From Butyricicoccus pullicaecorum (lineage in GTDB: Bacteria; Bacillota; Clostridia; Oscillospirales; Butyricicoccaceae): a DNA stretch of 64,000 nt. The stretch lies in the NCBI GenBank assembly GCA_021531865.1, contig JAFBIW010000006.1, positions 62,001 through 126,000 on the forward strand, in the 5' to 3' direction. The notes beneath the pieces were generated by a model. The model had not been told where the DNA came from. It saw only the letters and a program-made list of their open reading frames with translations, and made no database searches. Positions 43,140 through 51,104 of the stretch are shown here, piece by piece; the stretch's first letter is position 1; each line of letters opens with the position of its first letter. Position numbers and translations under genes: made by a program.

Positions 43140-44041
43140 TTTCCGATAAAAAGGAAGCGCTATATCTGGTAGACAACGAGTCCTATCTGCATTTGAAGGA
43201 AATGGAGGCGGGATTTGCCTATGAAGCCTTTGATAAGGCTACCGGCGCTGCTCAATACACCGGCCTGATCACCTATGAGGATATGCTGGAGAATCCGATT
43301 CGAAATTCCCTTGCCTGTGCCAGAGTGATGGCCATTCAGGAGATCGGCTTCAAGGGTGAAGTGGTTTCCGGAGTTGCTCTTCGAACTCTGGATCAGATCA
43401 AGGACGCCAAGCGAGCCTATCGAAAGGCGCACCGGGAGGATCCTCATGACCACAGCATCCGCTTTATCACCAGCAACTACGATGAATTGTTCCGCATCCC
43501 TGACGGCGGAAAGGTAAAGATCGATTATCCGGACCGAAGCTTCATCGCGCCCTGTGAGTACATCGATGATTACCACACCCGGATCGGCGGTGAGGTTTAC
43601 CACATCTGTCAGTTTGCTGAGATTCTGGAACGGGGCGACGGAAAAGCCAGCCCTGAACCGGAACTACTGAAGGATCAGGCCGCATGGCAGGTTGGCCACA
43701 AGGAGTATCTCTCCATCCACGCCACTGATGACGGGTGGGACTACTCAATCTACGACAAAAGCTTTGCTGAAGTAGATGGCGGTCAGATCGATCTGGAAAG
43801 CATCACGATTCAGGAATGCAGAGATATGATCCTGCAGGATCTCGGCTGGCAGCATAAAAACTTTTCTGAGATGGATTATGACATGGTTGAAGATCGGGCA
43901 GCTGATGTCGCAGAGAAAAAACTGAACTCTGTACTGGAGCAGCTTCATGAAAAACGCATGGCGAATGGTGACAGGGCGTCGGATGCGGATGCCCGCCCCA
44001 AGCCCATTGCTGAAAAAAAGAAGTCGGAGGAATGCTTATGA
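43136..44041 (+). CDS. Conjugative-element protein with polyvalent-type domains
   Basis: A 301-residue cytoplasmic protein. The N-terminus (YLVDNESYLHLKEMEAGFAYEAFDKATG) and the segment DGWDYSIYDKSFAEVDGGQID (about residue 198) look like the large-polyvalent-protein-associated domains (LPD16/LPD28-like) that follow topB in such elements. No catalytic motif is seen. It overlaps topB and the ArdC-like gene by four bases each, so the three are translated as a unit. Confidence 0.6.
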   Translation: MISDKKEALYLVDNESYLHLKEMEAGFAYEAFDKATGAAQYTGLITYEDMLENPIRNSLACARVMAIQEIGFKGEVVSGVALRTLDQIKDAKRAYRKAHREDPHDHSIRFITSNYDELFRIPDGGKVKIDYPDRSFIAPCEYIDDYHTRIGGEVYHICQFAEILERGDGKASPEPELLKDQAAWQVGHKEYLSIHATDDGWDYSIYDKSFAEVDGGQIDLESITIQECRDMILQDLGWQHKNFSEMDYDMVEDRAADVAEKKLNSVLEQLHEKRMANGDRASDADARPKPIAEKKKSEECL

Positions 44042-45504
44042 GCACAGAACAGAAAACCTACCCTTCGCAATTCGAGAAGGTTAAGGCAATCACGGATCAG
44101 CTGGAGGCTGGAATACAGGCGCTTTTTGAAAGCGACAAATTCAAGCAGTATCTGAAGACGCTTTCCAAGTTCCATGATTATTCCCTGAATAATACGATCC
44201 TGATCGCCATGCAGAAACCGGATGCCACGCTGGTGGCCGGATACACCGCCTGGCAGAAGCAGTTCGGGCGTCAGGTGCAGAAAGGTGAAAACGGCATTCG
44301 CATTCTTGCCCCTACTCCCTATAAAAAGAAAATGGAGGTTGAGAAAACCGATCCTGTCACCGGTGAGATCATCACAAATCCGGATGGGACCAGTGTAAAG
44401 GAAACGAAGGAAGTCCTGATGCCTGCGTTCAAGGTGGTCAATGTTTTCGACGTCAGCCAGACCGACGGAAAACCTTTGCCCACTCTCGGTGTAAATGAGC
44501 TGACCGGCGATGTGGCGCAGTATGAAATGTTCTTCGAAGCATTGAAGAAGGCCTGCCCGGTACCGATGGGTTTTGAACAGATCGCAGGCGGAGCAAAGGG
44601 ATATTTCCACACCGTCGAGAACCGCATCGCCATTCAGGAAGGCATGAGTCAGGTGCAGACTGTGAAAACAGCGATCCACGAAATGACCCACCAGAAGCTT
44701 CACTCCATTGACCCCACAATCAAGGTGGATCCTCTGGAGCCGAAGCTTACCAGAAATCATAAGGAGGTGGAGGCCGAATCGGTGGCCTTCACCGTGTGTC
44801 AGCATTACGGAATTGATACCGGAGACTACAGCTTTGCCTATGTGGCAGGCTGGTCCCATGGGAAAGAAACACCGGAGCTGAAGGCCTCTCTGGATAAGAT
44901 CCGCAAGACTGCTTCAGAGATGATCACGGAAATCGATGAACATCTGGCGGTATTGCAGAAGGAATATGCCTGGGCTCACCTGACAGCAGATGATGTGAAG
45001 GACATCGAATGTACCGGCTCAGAGTATATGCCGCATTCCCGTATGGCAGAGCACACCTTTTCCTGTGAAATCGTTGGTGAGCCTATGACGCTGAAGCTTA
45101 CGGTATCCCAATACGATGACGGTGAAGGCTTTACCATTCATTCTGAGGGAAAAGATATCTGGGACGCTATGCCGGAGAGTGAACTTCGGAAGTTGGAACC
45201 GGTTCTGACATCGACGGCTGAGCTTCACTACTGGACATCTCAAGTTGAAAAAGCAGAGACTGCGGAGGCTGTGAAAGAAGTTTCTTTCGGATTTATGGAG
45301 ACGGAAAACCTTGGCCTTTCACGAGAACAGTGCCAGAAATTCTGGGATGTTGTGGACCAGAAGGAAGCTTCACTATCCCCTCCCTCCGCTCTGGCGGATC
45401 TGCAGGCAAAGAGAGAAGAATCTGAAAAGGAGAAGTCTTCAAAACCGAAAACAAAAACATCTCGGAAGAAACAAAAGAAACAGAAAAAGGAGGAATCGCG
45501 ATGA
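44038..45504 (+). CDS. ArdC-like ssDNA-binding antirestriction protein
   Basis: A 488-residue protein. The N-terminal domain (FHDYSLNNTILIAMQKPDATLVAGYTAWQ, split here from about residue 44) is the ArdC ssDNA-binding domain, and a zinc-metallopeptidase-like domain follows with HEMTHQKLH (about residues 221-229) and a distal acidic segment EVEAESVAF. Proteins of this type shield incoming single-stranded DNA from host nucleases and restriction. The C-terminus is a Lys-rich tail. I start at ATG 44038 (GGAGG seven bases upstream); it overlaps the previous stop as ATGA. Confidence 0.85.
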   Translation: MSTEQKTYPSQFEKVKAITDQLEAGIQALFESDKFKQYLKTLSKFHDYSLNNTILIAMQKPDATLVAGYTAWQKQFGRQVQKGENGIRILAPTPYKKKMEVEKTDPVTGEIITNPDGTSVKETKEVLMPAFKVVNVFDVSQTDGKPLPTLGVNELTGDVAQYEMFFEALKKACPVPMGFEQIAGGAKGYFHTVENRIAIQEGMSQVQTVKTAIHEMTHQKLHSIDPTIKVDPLEPKLTRNHKEVEAESVAFTVCQHYGIDTGDYSFAYVAGWSHGKETPELKASLDKIRKTASEMITEIDEHLAVLQKEYAWAHLTADDVKDIECTGSEYMPHSRMAEHTFSCEIVGEPMTLKLTVSQYDDGEGFTIHSEGKDIWDAMPESELRKLEPVLTSTAELHYWTSQVEKAETAEAVKEVSFGFMETENLGLSREQCQKFWDVVDQKEASLSPPSALADLQAKREESEKEKSSKPKTKTSRKKQKKQKKEESR

Positions 45505-45719
45505 TGTTTACTGTAGAAGAAATAAATCTGATCCGGGCGATGGATCATACCTGTCGAAGAATGGCGATTTTCGACATAAAAACCAGTATCCCGAATATCG
45601 AGGACAGTGACCTGAAGGAACTCTGTGAGAAGACGCTGAAGAAAATGTCGGCGATGACCGATGGGGATTTTGCTTCAATTGACTTTGCTGTGTATGAGGA
45701 GGACGAGGGAAATGAGTGA
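45501..45719 (+). CDS. Small conjugative-element protein
   Basis: A 72-residue helical acidic protein (start MMFTVEEINLIRAMDHTCRR) of unknown function, overlapping the ArdC-like gene (ATGA) and the next gene by eight bases. AGGAGG precedes the ATG. Confidence 0.65.
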   Translation: MMFTVEEINLIRAMDHTCRRMAIFDIKTSIPNIEDSDLKELCEKTLKKMSAMTDGDFASIDFAVYEEDEGNE

Positions 45720-46227
45720 TTGGCATGATGAATTTACTGAGCCCATGCATGATACTCCGGCAGATAAGGATCCGCTGATTGCAGCGATGGAAGCAGCCGG
45801 ATATACCTATGACGGACTTGAAAGCACCAACGATAATCTCCGTTTCTTTGGCGAAGGCGGTCAGGTCATTACCATGGGCGGCTGGCATGAATGCGAGGAA
45901 TGGCTGAATGGTGTTGTCTTCGACGATCCCCAGGTGATGAACCGTGTGGAGATCATTCTTCATCCGGAACGGTTTCCGGAAAAAGATCCCGGAAGAGCTG
46001 CCCTTCGCGCTGTGGAAGACGCGGTGGAACAGAATGACAATAGCTTTGACGGCATCATCAATAACCTTCCGGAACCGGATCCAACGCTTCAGGCATGCAA
46101 GTGTGCCGATGAGGAGGCGAAGCAGTCTGTGCTTGCAAAGCTGAAGGAACAGCAGCTGCATGAACCGCCTCACAGACCTGATCGTTCTTTTATTTTCTGC
46201 GGTCCGGAGGAAAGAGTTCGTGAGTAA
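45712..46227 (+). CDS. Conjugative-element protein of unknown function
   Basis: A 171-residue acidic protein (start MSDWHDEFTEPMHD). It shows ALRAVEDAVEQNDNSFDGIINNLPEPD near the middle and a C-terminal HEPPHRPDRSFIFCGPEE. No family is recognised. The ATG at 45712 overlaps the previous gene and has GAGGACGAGGG upstream. It comes right before mobC and is part of the transfer operon. Confidence 0.6.
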   Translation: MSDWHDEFTEPMHDTPADKDPLIAAMEAAGYTYDGLESTNDNLRFFGEGGQVITMGGWHECEEWLNGVVFDDPQVMNRVEIILHPERFPEKDPGRAALRAVEDAVEQNDNSFDGIINNLPEPDPTLQACKCADEEAKQSVLAKLKEQQLHEPPHRPDRSFIFCGPEERVRE

Positions 46228-46250
46228 AAATAAACCTCAGGAGGTGCCCC

Positions 46251-46583
46251 ATGCAGGCAAGAGATAAATGGGTCCACTTCGTAATGTCTCAGGAAGAACT
46301 GGAGCGCATGCAGCAAAAGATGGATGAACTTGGTATCCGCAACAAGAGCTCCTACCTTCGAAAAATGGCGCTGGACGGCTACTGCGTCAATCTGGAACTG
46401 GATGATGTGAAGAAAATGGTCTCCCTCCTTCGCTATTGCAGCAACAATCTGAATCAGTATGCCAAGCGAGCCAATGAGACCGGCTCTATCTATGCGGAGG
46501 ACATCCGGGATCTGCAGAACAGGCAGAATGAAATCTGGGAAATTGCGAAAGAGATTCTGGCAAGACTGGCGACGATCCAGTAA
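46251..46583 (+). CDS. mobC: MobC-like relaxosome accessory protein
   Basis: A 110-residue protein starting with a beta-strand and helix typical of ribbon-helix-helix binding (VHFVMSQEELERMQQKMDELGIRNKSSYLRKMAL) and a C-terminal helical part with LLRYCSNNLNQYAKRANETG, the MobC signature region. It binds oriT and helps the relaxase. AGGAGGTG precedes the ATG. It is followed by an inverted repeat that may belong to oriT. Confidence 0.87.
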   Translation: MQARDKWVHFVMSQEELERMQQKMDELGIRNKSSYLRKMALDGYCVNLELDDVKKMVSLLRYCSNNLNQYAKRANETGSIYAEDIRDLQNRQNEIWEIAKEILARLATIQ

Positions 46584-46588
46584 AGAAA

Positions 46589-46614
46589 CGGTGTGGCAGA
46601 TTGCTGTCACACCG
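46589..46614. repeat. Inverted repeat after mobC, oriT candidate
   Basis: CGGTGTGGCAG (46589-46599) faces CTGTCACACCG (46604-46614), one wobble, without a T run after it. Since it stands between mobC and the relaxase gene it may be part of oriT, or a terminator. TTGACA at about 46643 follows. Confidence 0.4.
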
Positions 46615-46710
46615 GATACATAGGAAGCACCGGAGCGCGGCGTTGACATCCTTGACTTCGGAAAAATCACTTTATAGACTATACTCAAAAAACCAAAGGA
46701 GGACTCGTTT

Positions 46711-47004
46711 ATGTGGCTGATCAAACTCCCTTTTCGAATACTCGCGCTGCCGATCATGGCAATTGTCGCCGTACTCTCTATCTTCTACTCCCTCGCCTTG
46801 AACCTTTCGGCGATGGTCGCTGGACTGGTGTATCTGGTATTAGGCGTCTGCATTGTGATGCTTCTTTTTCAGCATGCCTGGATCTATGCGGCGCTCCTAT
46901 TTGGATTTGCCGTTCTGGTTTTCCTGGCAATCATGTTTGCCGAGGTGGTCTCTCTCGGGCTGGAAGCATTGACCGGGAAATTGTCAAAATTTATCTTTTC
47001 ATGA
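46711..47004 (+). CDS. Small membrane protein (CD1845-like)
   Basis: A 97-residue protein with three hydrophobic segments (about residues 5-22, 27-52 and 55-80), found between mobC and relaxase in Tn1549-like elements. It is sometimes misnamed as a dehydrogenase subunit. AAAGGAGG precedes the ATG. Function unknown; it may belong to the mating apparatus. Confidence 0.7.
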   Translation: MWLIKLPFRILALPIMAIVAVLSIFYSLALNLSAMVAGLVYLVLGVCIVMLLFQHAWIYAALLFGFAVLVFLAIMFAEVVSLGLEALTGKLSKFIFS

Positions 47005-47087
47005 CAAATCATAACTTAACTGGCCTGAGGAATTGATACGCCTCAGGTCTTTTCTTTTGCAAAAATTTGAGAAAGGAGCGGATGCCC

Positions 47088-48488
47088 ATGGCAGCAACAA
47101 TACTGATACCCATACATGTGAATAAGGGAAAAAACCTCGCCCAGAGTCTGGGCGACAGAACGGATTATGCGAAGAATCCGGAGAAGACGGACAAGGGTGA
47201 ACTGGTCACCGGATATCAGTGCGATCCCATGACCGTGGATGAAGAATTCCTGTTATCCAAACGTCAGTATGAGCAGATCACCGGTCGCCGCCAGAGGCAT
47301 GAAGTGATTGCTTATCAGATCCGTCAGTCCTTCAAGCCCGGCGAGATCACACCGGAGGAAGCGAACCGATTGGGACAGGAACTGGCTCTTCGTTTTACCA
47401 AAGGAAAGTATGCCTTTATCGTAGCAACTCATACGGATCGGGCCCATGTCCATAATCACATCGTATTCAATTCCACGTCCATTGACGGAACCAGAAAGTT
47501 CAAAAACTTCTGGCTATCCAGCATTGCCCTGCAGCGACTCAGTGATCTGGTCTGCCTGGAAAACGGCCTTTCCGTAATTGCTCCGAAGCCATATAAGGAG
47601 CGTGCAAAACGAACGGACTATCCTCGCAGAGTGAAAAACAGAGATGTTCTCTGCGAGGATATCGATACTGTTCTCCAGAAGAAGCCGGAGTCCTTCGAAG
47701 CATTTCTGCTGGAACTGCAAGCACTGGATTATGAGATAAAATACGGAAAACACATCTCTGTCAAAGGGAAAAATCAGGCCCGCTTCATCCGCCTGTCCTC
47801 TCTGGAGGAAGGCTATACCGAGGCGAATCTGCGAGCTCATTTCCTCGGACAGCAGGAACACAAGCCGAGAGAAAAACGCAACTACCACACAGATGCCCGC
47901 CCCTTCAATCTTGTCATTGATATTCAGAGCAAATTGAAATCGAAGGGGGCTGGATATCAGCGCTGGGCATCCCTTTATAACCTGAAGCAGATGTCGAAGA
48001 CGCTGCTATTTCTGCGTGATCATAAGATTGAAAGCATGGAGCAGTTGAACCAGCTTGTGCAGCAGCAGACGGCCAAAAGGGACGCCCTGCTCTCCTCTAT
48101 TCAGCAATCGGAAAAACGCTTGGCGGAGATCGGTACTCTGAAAAAGCATATCATCAACTATTCCAAAACGCGGGCCACTTATGAGGAGTACCGCAAAGCC
48201 GGTTACAGCAAAAAGTTTCTGGAGGCACATCGGGAAGAGATTACGATTCATAAAGCTGCAAAGGCGGCTTTCGATGAATTGGGCGTAAGGAGGCTTCCAA
48301 GAGTAAAGGATCTCAGCATTGAATATGCTGAGGTGCTTGCAGCAAAAAAGCAGGCCTATGCCGAATACAGGCTGGCGAAAAGTGAAGCCCAGGAGCTTCT
48401 GATTGCTCAACAGAATATTGCTTCTCTCTTTGATGCAGAGCGCAAGGAGGAAGAACAGAAACGCCGAAAGGAAGAGCAAAGTCATTAA
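47088..48488 (+). CDS. Relaxase/mobilization nuclease (MobA/VirD2 type)
   Basis: A 466-residue relaxase. The histidine triad HTDRAHVHNH (about residues 114-123) binds the metal, and the N-terminal tyrosine region (residues about 25-30, DRTDYAKNPEKT) probably supplies the nicking tyrosine. The C-terminal half is helical and coiled. It nicks oriT and leads the strand into the recipient with VirD4 and MobC. ATG 47088 is preferred, nine bases after AAGGAG; ATG 47082 is too close. The gene ends the conjugative block and is followed by a terminator. Confidence 0.92.
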   Translation: MAATILIPIHVNKGKNLAQSLGDRTDYAKNPEKTDKGELVTGYQCDPMTVDEEFLLSKRQYEQITGRRQRHEVIAYQIRQSFKPGEITPEEANRLGQELALRFTKGKYAFIVATHTDRAHVHNHIVFNSTSIDGTRKFKNFWLSSIALQRLSDLVCLENGLSVIAPKPYKERAKRTDYPRRVKNRDVLCEDIDTVLQKKPESFEAFLLELQALDYEIKYGKHISVKGKNQARFIRLSSLEEGYTEANLRAHFLGQQEHKPREKRNYHTDARPFNLVIDIQSKLKSKGAGYQRWASLYNLKQMSKTLLFLRDHKIESMEQLNQLVQQQTAKRDALLSSIQQSEKRLAEIGTLKKHIINYSKTRATYEEYRKAGYSKKFLEAHREEITIHKAAKAAFDELGVRRLPRVKDLSIEYAEVLAAKKQAYAEYRLAKSEAQELLIAQQNIASLFDAERKEEEQKRRKEEQSH

Positions 48489-48732
48489 GTTTTGAAAGAT
48501 CAAAAGGTCTGAGTGACAGTGATTGTGCTGCTACTCAGGCCTTGCTTTTTTAGTGTTTCGAAGAAACGCGCAGCCATCACGAAGTGATGATCGGTAAGGG
48601 CTTGGGAATATCCCAACAAGCAAGTTGTCCCGTTTCGGGATAATGCTGTTTTCGCAGGACTTGGCCAAGGAAACATTGCTTGCAAATTAGTGAGGTGCGT
48701 AAAATATTGGGCAACAGGGGATGATAAATAGA
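48489..48732. other. Spacer between relaxase and defence operon
   Basis: No gene is seen between the relaxase stop and the promoter at 48733. A terminator starts the spacer (AAGGTCTGAGT 48504-48514 pairing with ACTCAGGCCTT 48533-48543, then CTTTTTT). Two small inverted repeats (CATCAC/GTGATG near 48575, TCCCG/CGGGA near 48630) follow. The base composition drops here, so it is a likely junction of the cargo. Confidence 0.55.
48504..48552 (+). terminator. Terminator after the relaxase gene
   Basis: An 11-bp stem (48504-48514 with 48533-48543, one G-T pair) is followed by GCTTTTTT. Confidence 0.78.
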
Positions 48733-48778
48733 TTGATTTTCCGCGAGGTTTAGAGTACAATTATTGTGATAAATTGTA
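48733..48778 (+). promoter_or_regulatory. Promoter and operator-like repeat of the defence operon
   Basis: TTGATT (48733-48738) and TACAAT (48756-48761) are 17 bases apart. TACAATT (48756-48762) and AATTGTA (48772-48778) form a perfect inverted repeat over the -10 and start region, a natural repressor site. It controls an uninterrupted run of eight genes to 63687. Confidence 0.68.
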
Positions 48779-48808
48779 AGTTTTACTCGAATAAGGACGG
48801 AGACAAAT

Positions 48809-49000
48809 ATGGGGTATTTATCAATAAGGCAAACATCGGAAAAATGGAGCCTTTCTCCAAGATGGATCAATGATCTTTGCTCTGACGGAAGAATTCCAGG
48901 TGCAATGAAAATAGGATCATATTGGGCAATACCGGAAGATGCTGAACGCCCTAAAGATGCTCGTGTAAAAAGTGGACGATATATTAAAGATAAGAGGTAA
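48809..49000 (+). CDS. Small HTH DNA-binding protein (MerR/excisionase-like)
   Basis: A 63-residue protein: MGYLSIRQTSEKWSLSPRWINDLC followed by a strand GRIPGAMKIGSYWAIPEDAERP. This is the winged helix-turn-helix of the MerR/excisionase group, which reads short DNA sites. It is the first gene of the operon and lies directly after an inverted repeat, so autoregulation is likely. Similar small proteins are often found at the start of restriction or defence loci in Clostridia. An excisionase role for the element is the alternative. Confidence 0.75.
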   Translation: MGYLSIRQTSEKWSLSPRWINDLCSDGRIPGAMKIGSYWAIPEDAERPKDARVKSGRYIKDKR

Positions 49001-49005
49001 TAGAT

Positions 49006-51102
49006 ATGGCAGCAATTGATGATTTGATCAGTCAGATTCAAGACGCTGAGTTAAGAGATCGAATTCAGAAAGAAGTAAACAAGTTATCCAAGCAGAAGAA
49101 ATTCGGCTTGGTTTTCGAAGAACATTTGCCTGAATGTACACCTCTCTATGATATGCCTATTAAGAGAGGCTGCACCGTTATGCTCCGGGACAGCAAAGAG
49201 GATAAGTCTGTCTATATTGTTGCCAAGCTTGAAGGAGAAAATGCTATTTGCATAAAACGTGACAGCCAGGAGGAGCCGGTTACTTTTGCTGTAACCGAAA
49301 TTGTCCGCGTTGCTGAGTTCGGTGAGCCGATTTATCCATATCTGAAGCCACTGGACGCTGTTTGCAATGCTCCGGATTCCGATCTCTGGCATACATTGAT
49401 TGAAGCAGATAATTACCATGCGCTTCAGTTACTTGAATATCTGTATGTGGGTAAAGTGGACTGTATCTATATTGATCCGCCTTACAATACTGGCGCAAAA
49501 GATTGGAAGTATAACAACGACTATGTTGATGGCTCTGATGTCTATCGCCATAGTAAATGGTTGAGCATGATGCAGAAGAGACTAATCCTAGCGAAAAAAC
49601 TGTTAAATCCGACTGATTCGTTTTTGATTATTACGATTGATGAAAAGGAATATCTCCATTTAGGATGTTTGCTTGAGGAACTATTCCCCGAGGCAGATAT
49701 TCAGATGGTGACAAACTATATTAACCCACACGGCTCTTATAGGAAGAATCTGTTTTCACGCGCAGACGAGTACATTTTCTTTGTGCGATTTGGTAATGCC
49801 GCTATTGCATATACGGATGAAGATATGATCCATCCGAGCGAGTCGAGTGAAAAAAGAGACGTATGGGCACGATTACTGCGTGGTGGAACAACAGGCTATA
49901 GGACACATGCTCCGAATCTTTTTTACCCTGTTTTTTTTGATAGAGAGACAGGGGAATACAGAGGAGTTGGAGAGTCTGTTCCGAATGGTGTAACAAAGGA
50001 AGAAGTACCTATTCCAGAAGGATGTTTTGCAATGTTTCCGGTAAGTAGTACGGGCGTTGATAGAACGTGGGGCGTATCACCAGATACATTTTTAGACAAA
50101 ATTGAAAAAGGTTATATAAAATTTGGACCATATAAAGTCGGTTCAGAATATAGAGCTATTTACCATCTTCAATCTGGCACCATTAAGGCCATCGAAACTG
50201 GAGAGATGGAAACCTACGGAAAAAATAGTGAAGGCACGCTGATTGTTGGTGACTTAAAGAAAAGTGTAGCTCCATTTACAATGTGGGTAAAATCCACTCA
50301 TGACGCACGAGCAAATGGTTCAATGTTATTGACGAAAATCTTTCCCGAAATAAGATTTTCCTATCCTAAATCCTTGTACGCAGTTCATGATACCTTGAAA
50401 TTTGTAGTTGCAAATAAAAAGGATGCATTAATAATTGATTTTTTCGCTGGATCCGGAACGACCTTGCATGCTGTAAATTTGCTTAACGCGGAAGACGGTG
50501 GAAGGCGTCGCTGCATTATGGTCACAAATAATGAAGTGTCGACTGATGAGGCAGAATCTCTAAGAAAAAAGGGAATTATGCCGGGAGACGATGCCTGGAA
50601 CAATTTAGGCATTGCTCGATATGTTACTTGGCCTCGAACAGTCTGCACTATTGAGGGACGAACAATTACTGGAGAAAAACTTAAAGGAGCTTATTTGGGT
50701 AGTGATATACCAATGGAAGTGGGCTTTAAGTCAAATGTGGCGTTTTTCCAGCTTGGCTTTCTTGATAAAACTGCCGTATCTCTTGGAATGCAATTTAAAG
50801 AAATGTTGCCTACACTTTGGATGAAGACAGGAAGTATAGGTAAATGTCCTACGCTTGAAAATTCTGCCATACCACCAATGCTGATTCTCCCAGATAATAA
50901 ATTTGCCGTACTTATAAATGAAAATGCTTTTTCAGTATTCGAAGAAGAACTGGCACAGCATCCGGAGATTCAATCAGTATTCTTAGCAACAGATTATGAT
51001 GTGAATTATCGAGCAATGGCAAAGAACTTGAATGTTGAGCATACATATCAGCTCTACAGAGATTATCTTGACCATTTCAGACTGAACAGAGGGAGAAACT
51101 AA
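49006..51102 (+). CDS. Type III-like adenine-specific DNA methyltransferase (Mod)
   Basis: A 698-residue N6-adenine methyltransferase. The catalytic motif DPPYNTG (about residues 156-162) precedes the SAM motif FFAGSGTTLHAVNLL (about residues 480-494); this order marks the beta class to which type III Mod subunits belong. A target-recognition region lies between. It would methylate one strand of an asymmetric site and guide its Res partner, encoded two bases downstream. In the DISARM context it takes the place of the DrmMI adenine methylase of class 1, although that one belongs to another methylase group (Eco57I-like). The target site is unknown. Confidence 0.9.
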   Translation: MAAIDDLISQIQDAELRDRIQKEVNKLSKQKKFGLVFEEHLPECTPLYDMPIKRGCTVMLRDSKEDKSVYIVAKLEGENAICIKRDSQEEPVTFAVTEIVRVAEFGEPIYPYLKPLDAVCNAPDSDLWHTLIEADNYHALQLLEYLYVGKVDCIYIDPPYNTGAKDWKYNNDYVDGSDVYRHSKWLSMMQKRLILAKKLLNPTDSFLIITIDEKEYLHLGCLLEELFPEADIQMVTNYINPHGSYRKNLFSRADEYIFFVRFGNAAIAYTDEDMIHPSESSEKRDVWARLLRGGTTGYRTHAPNLFYPVFFDRETGEYRGVGESVPNGVTKEEVPIPEGCFAMFPVSSTGVDRTWGVSPDTFLDKIEKGYIKFGPYKVGSEYRAIYHLQSGTIKAIETGEMETYGKNSEGTLIVGDLKKSVAPFTMWVKSTHDARANGSMLLTKIFPEIRFSYPKSLYAVHDTLKFVVANKKDALIIDFFAGSGTTLHAVNLLNAEDGGRRRCIMVTNNEVSTDEAESLRKKGIMPGDDAWNNLGIARYVTWPRTVCTIEGRTITGEKLKGAYLGSDIPMEVGFKSNVAFFQLGFLDKTAVSLGMQFKEMLPTLWMKTGSIGKCPTLENSAIPPMLILPDNKFAVLINENAFSVFEEELAQHPEIQSVFLATDYDVNYRAMAKNLNVEHTYQLYRDYLDHFRLNRGRN

Positions 51103-51104
51103 TT

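Noticed and set aside
48809-49000. Element excisionase
   Set aside because: The fold would allow it, but the gene is the first of the defence operon and no integrase is beside it, so a regulator is the better reading.
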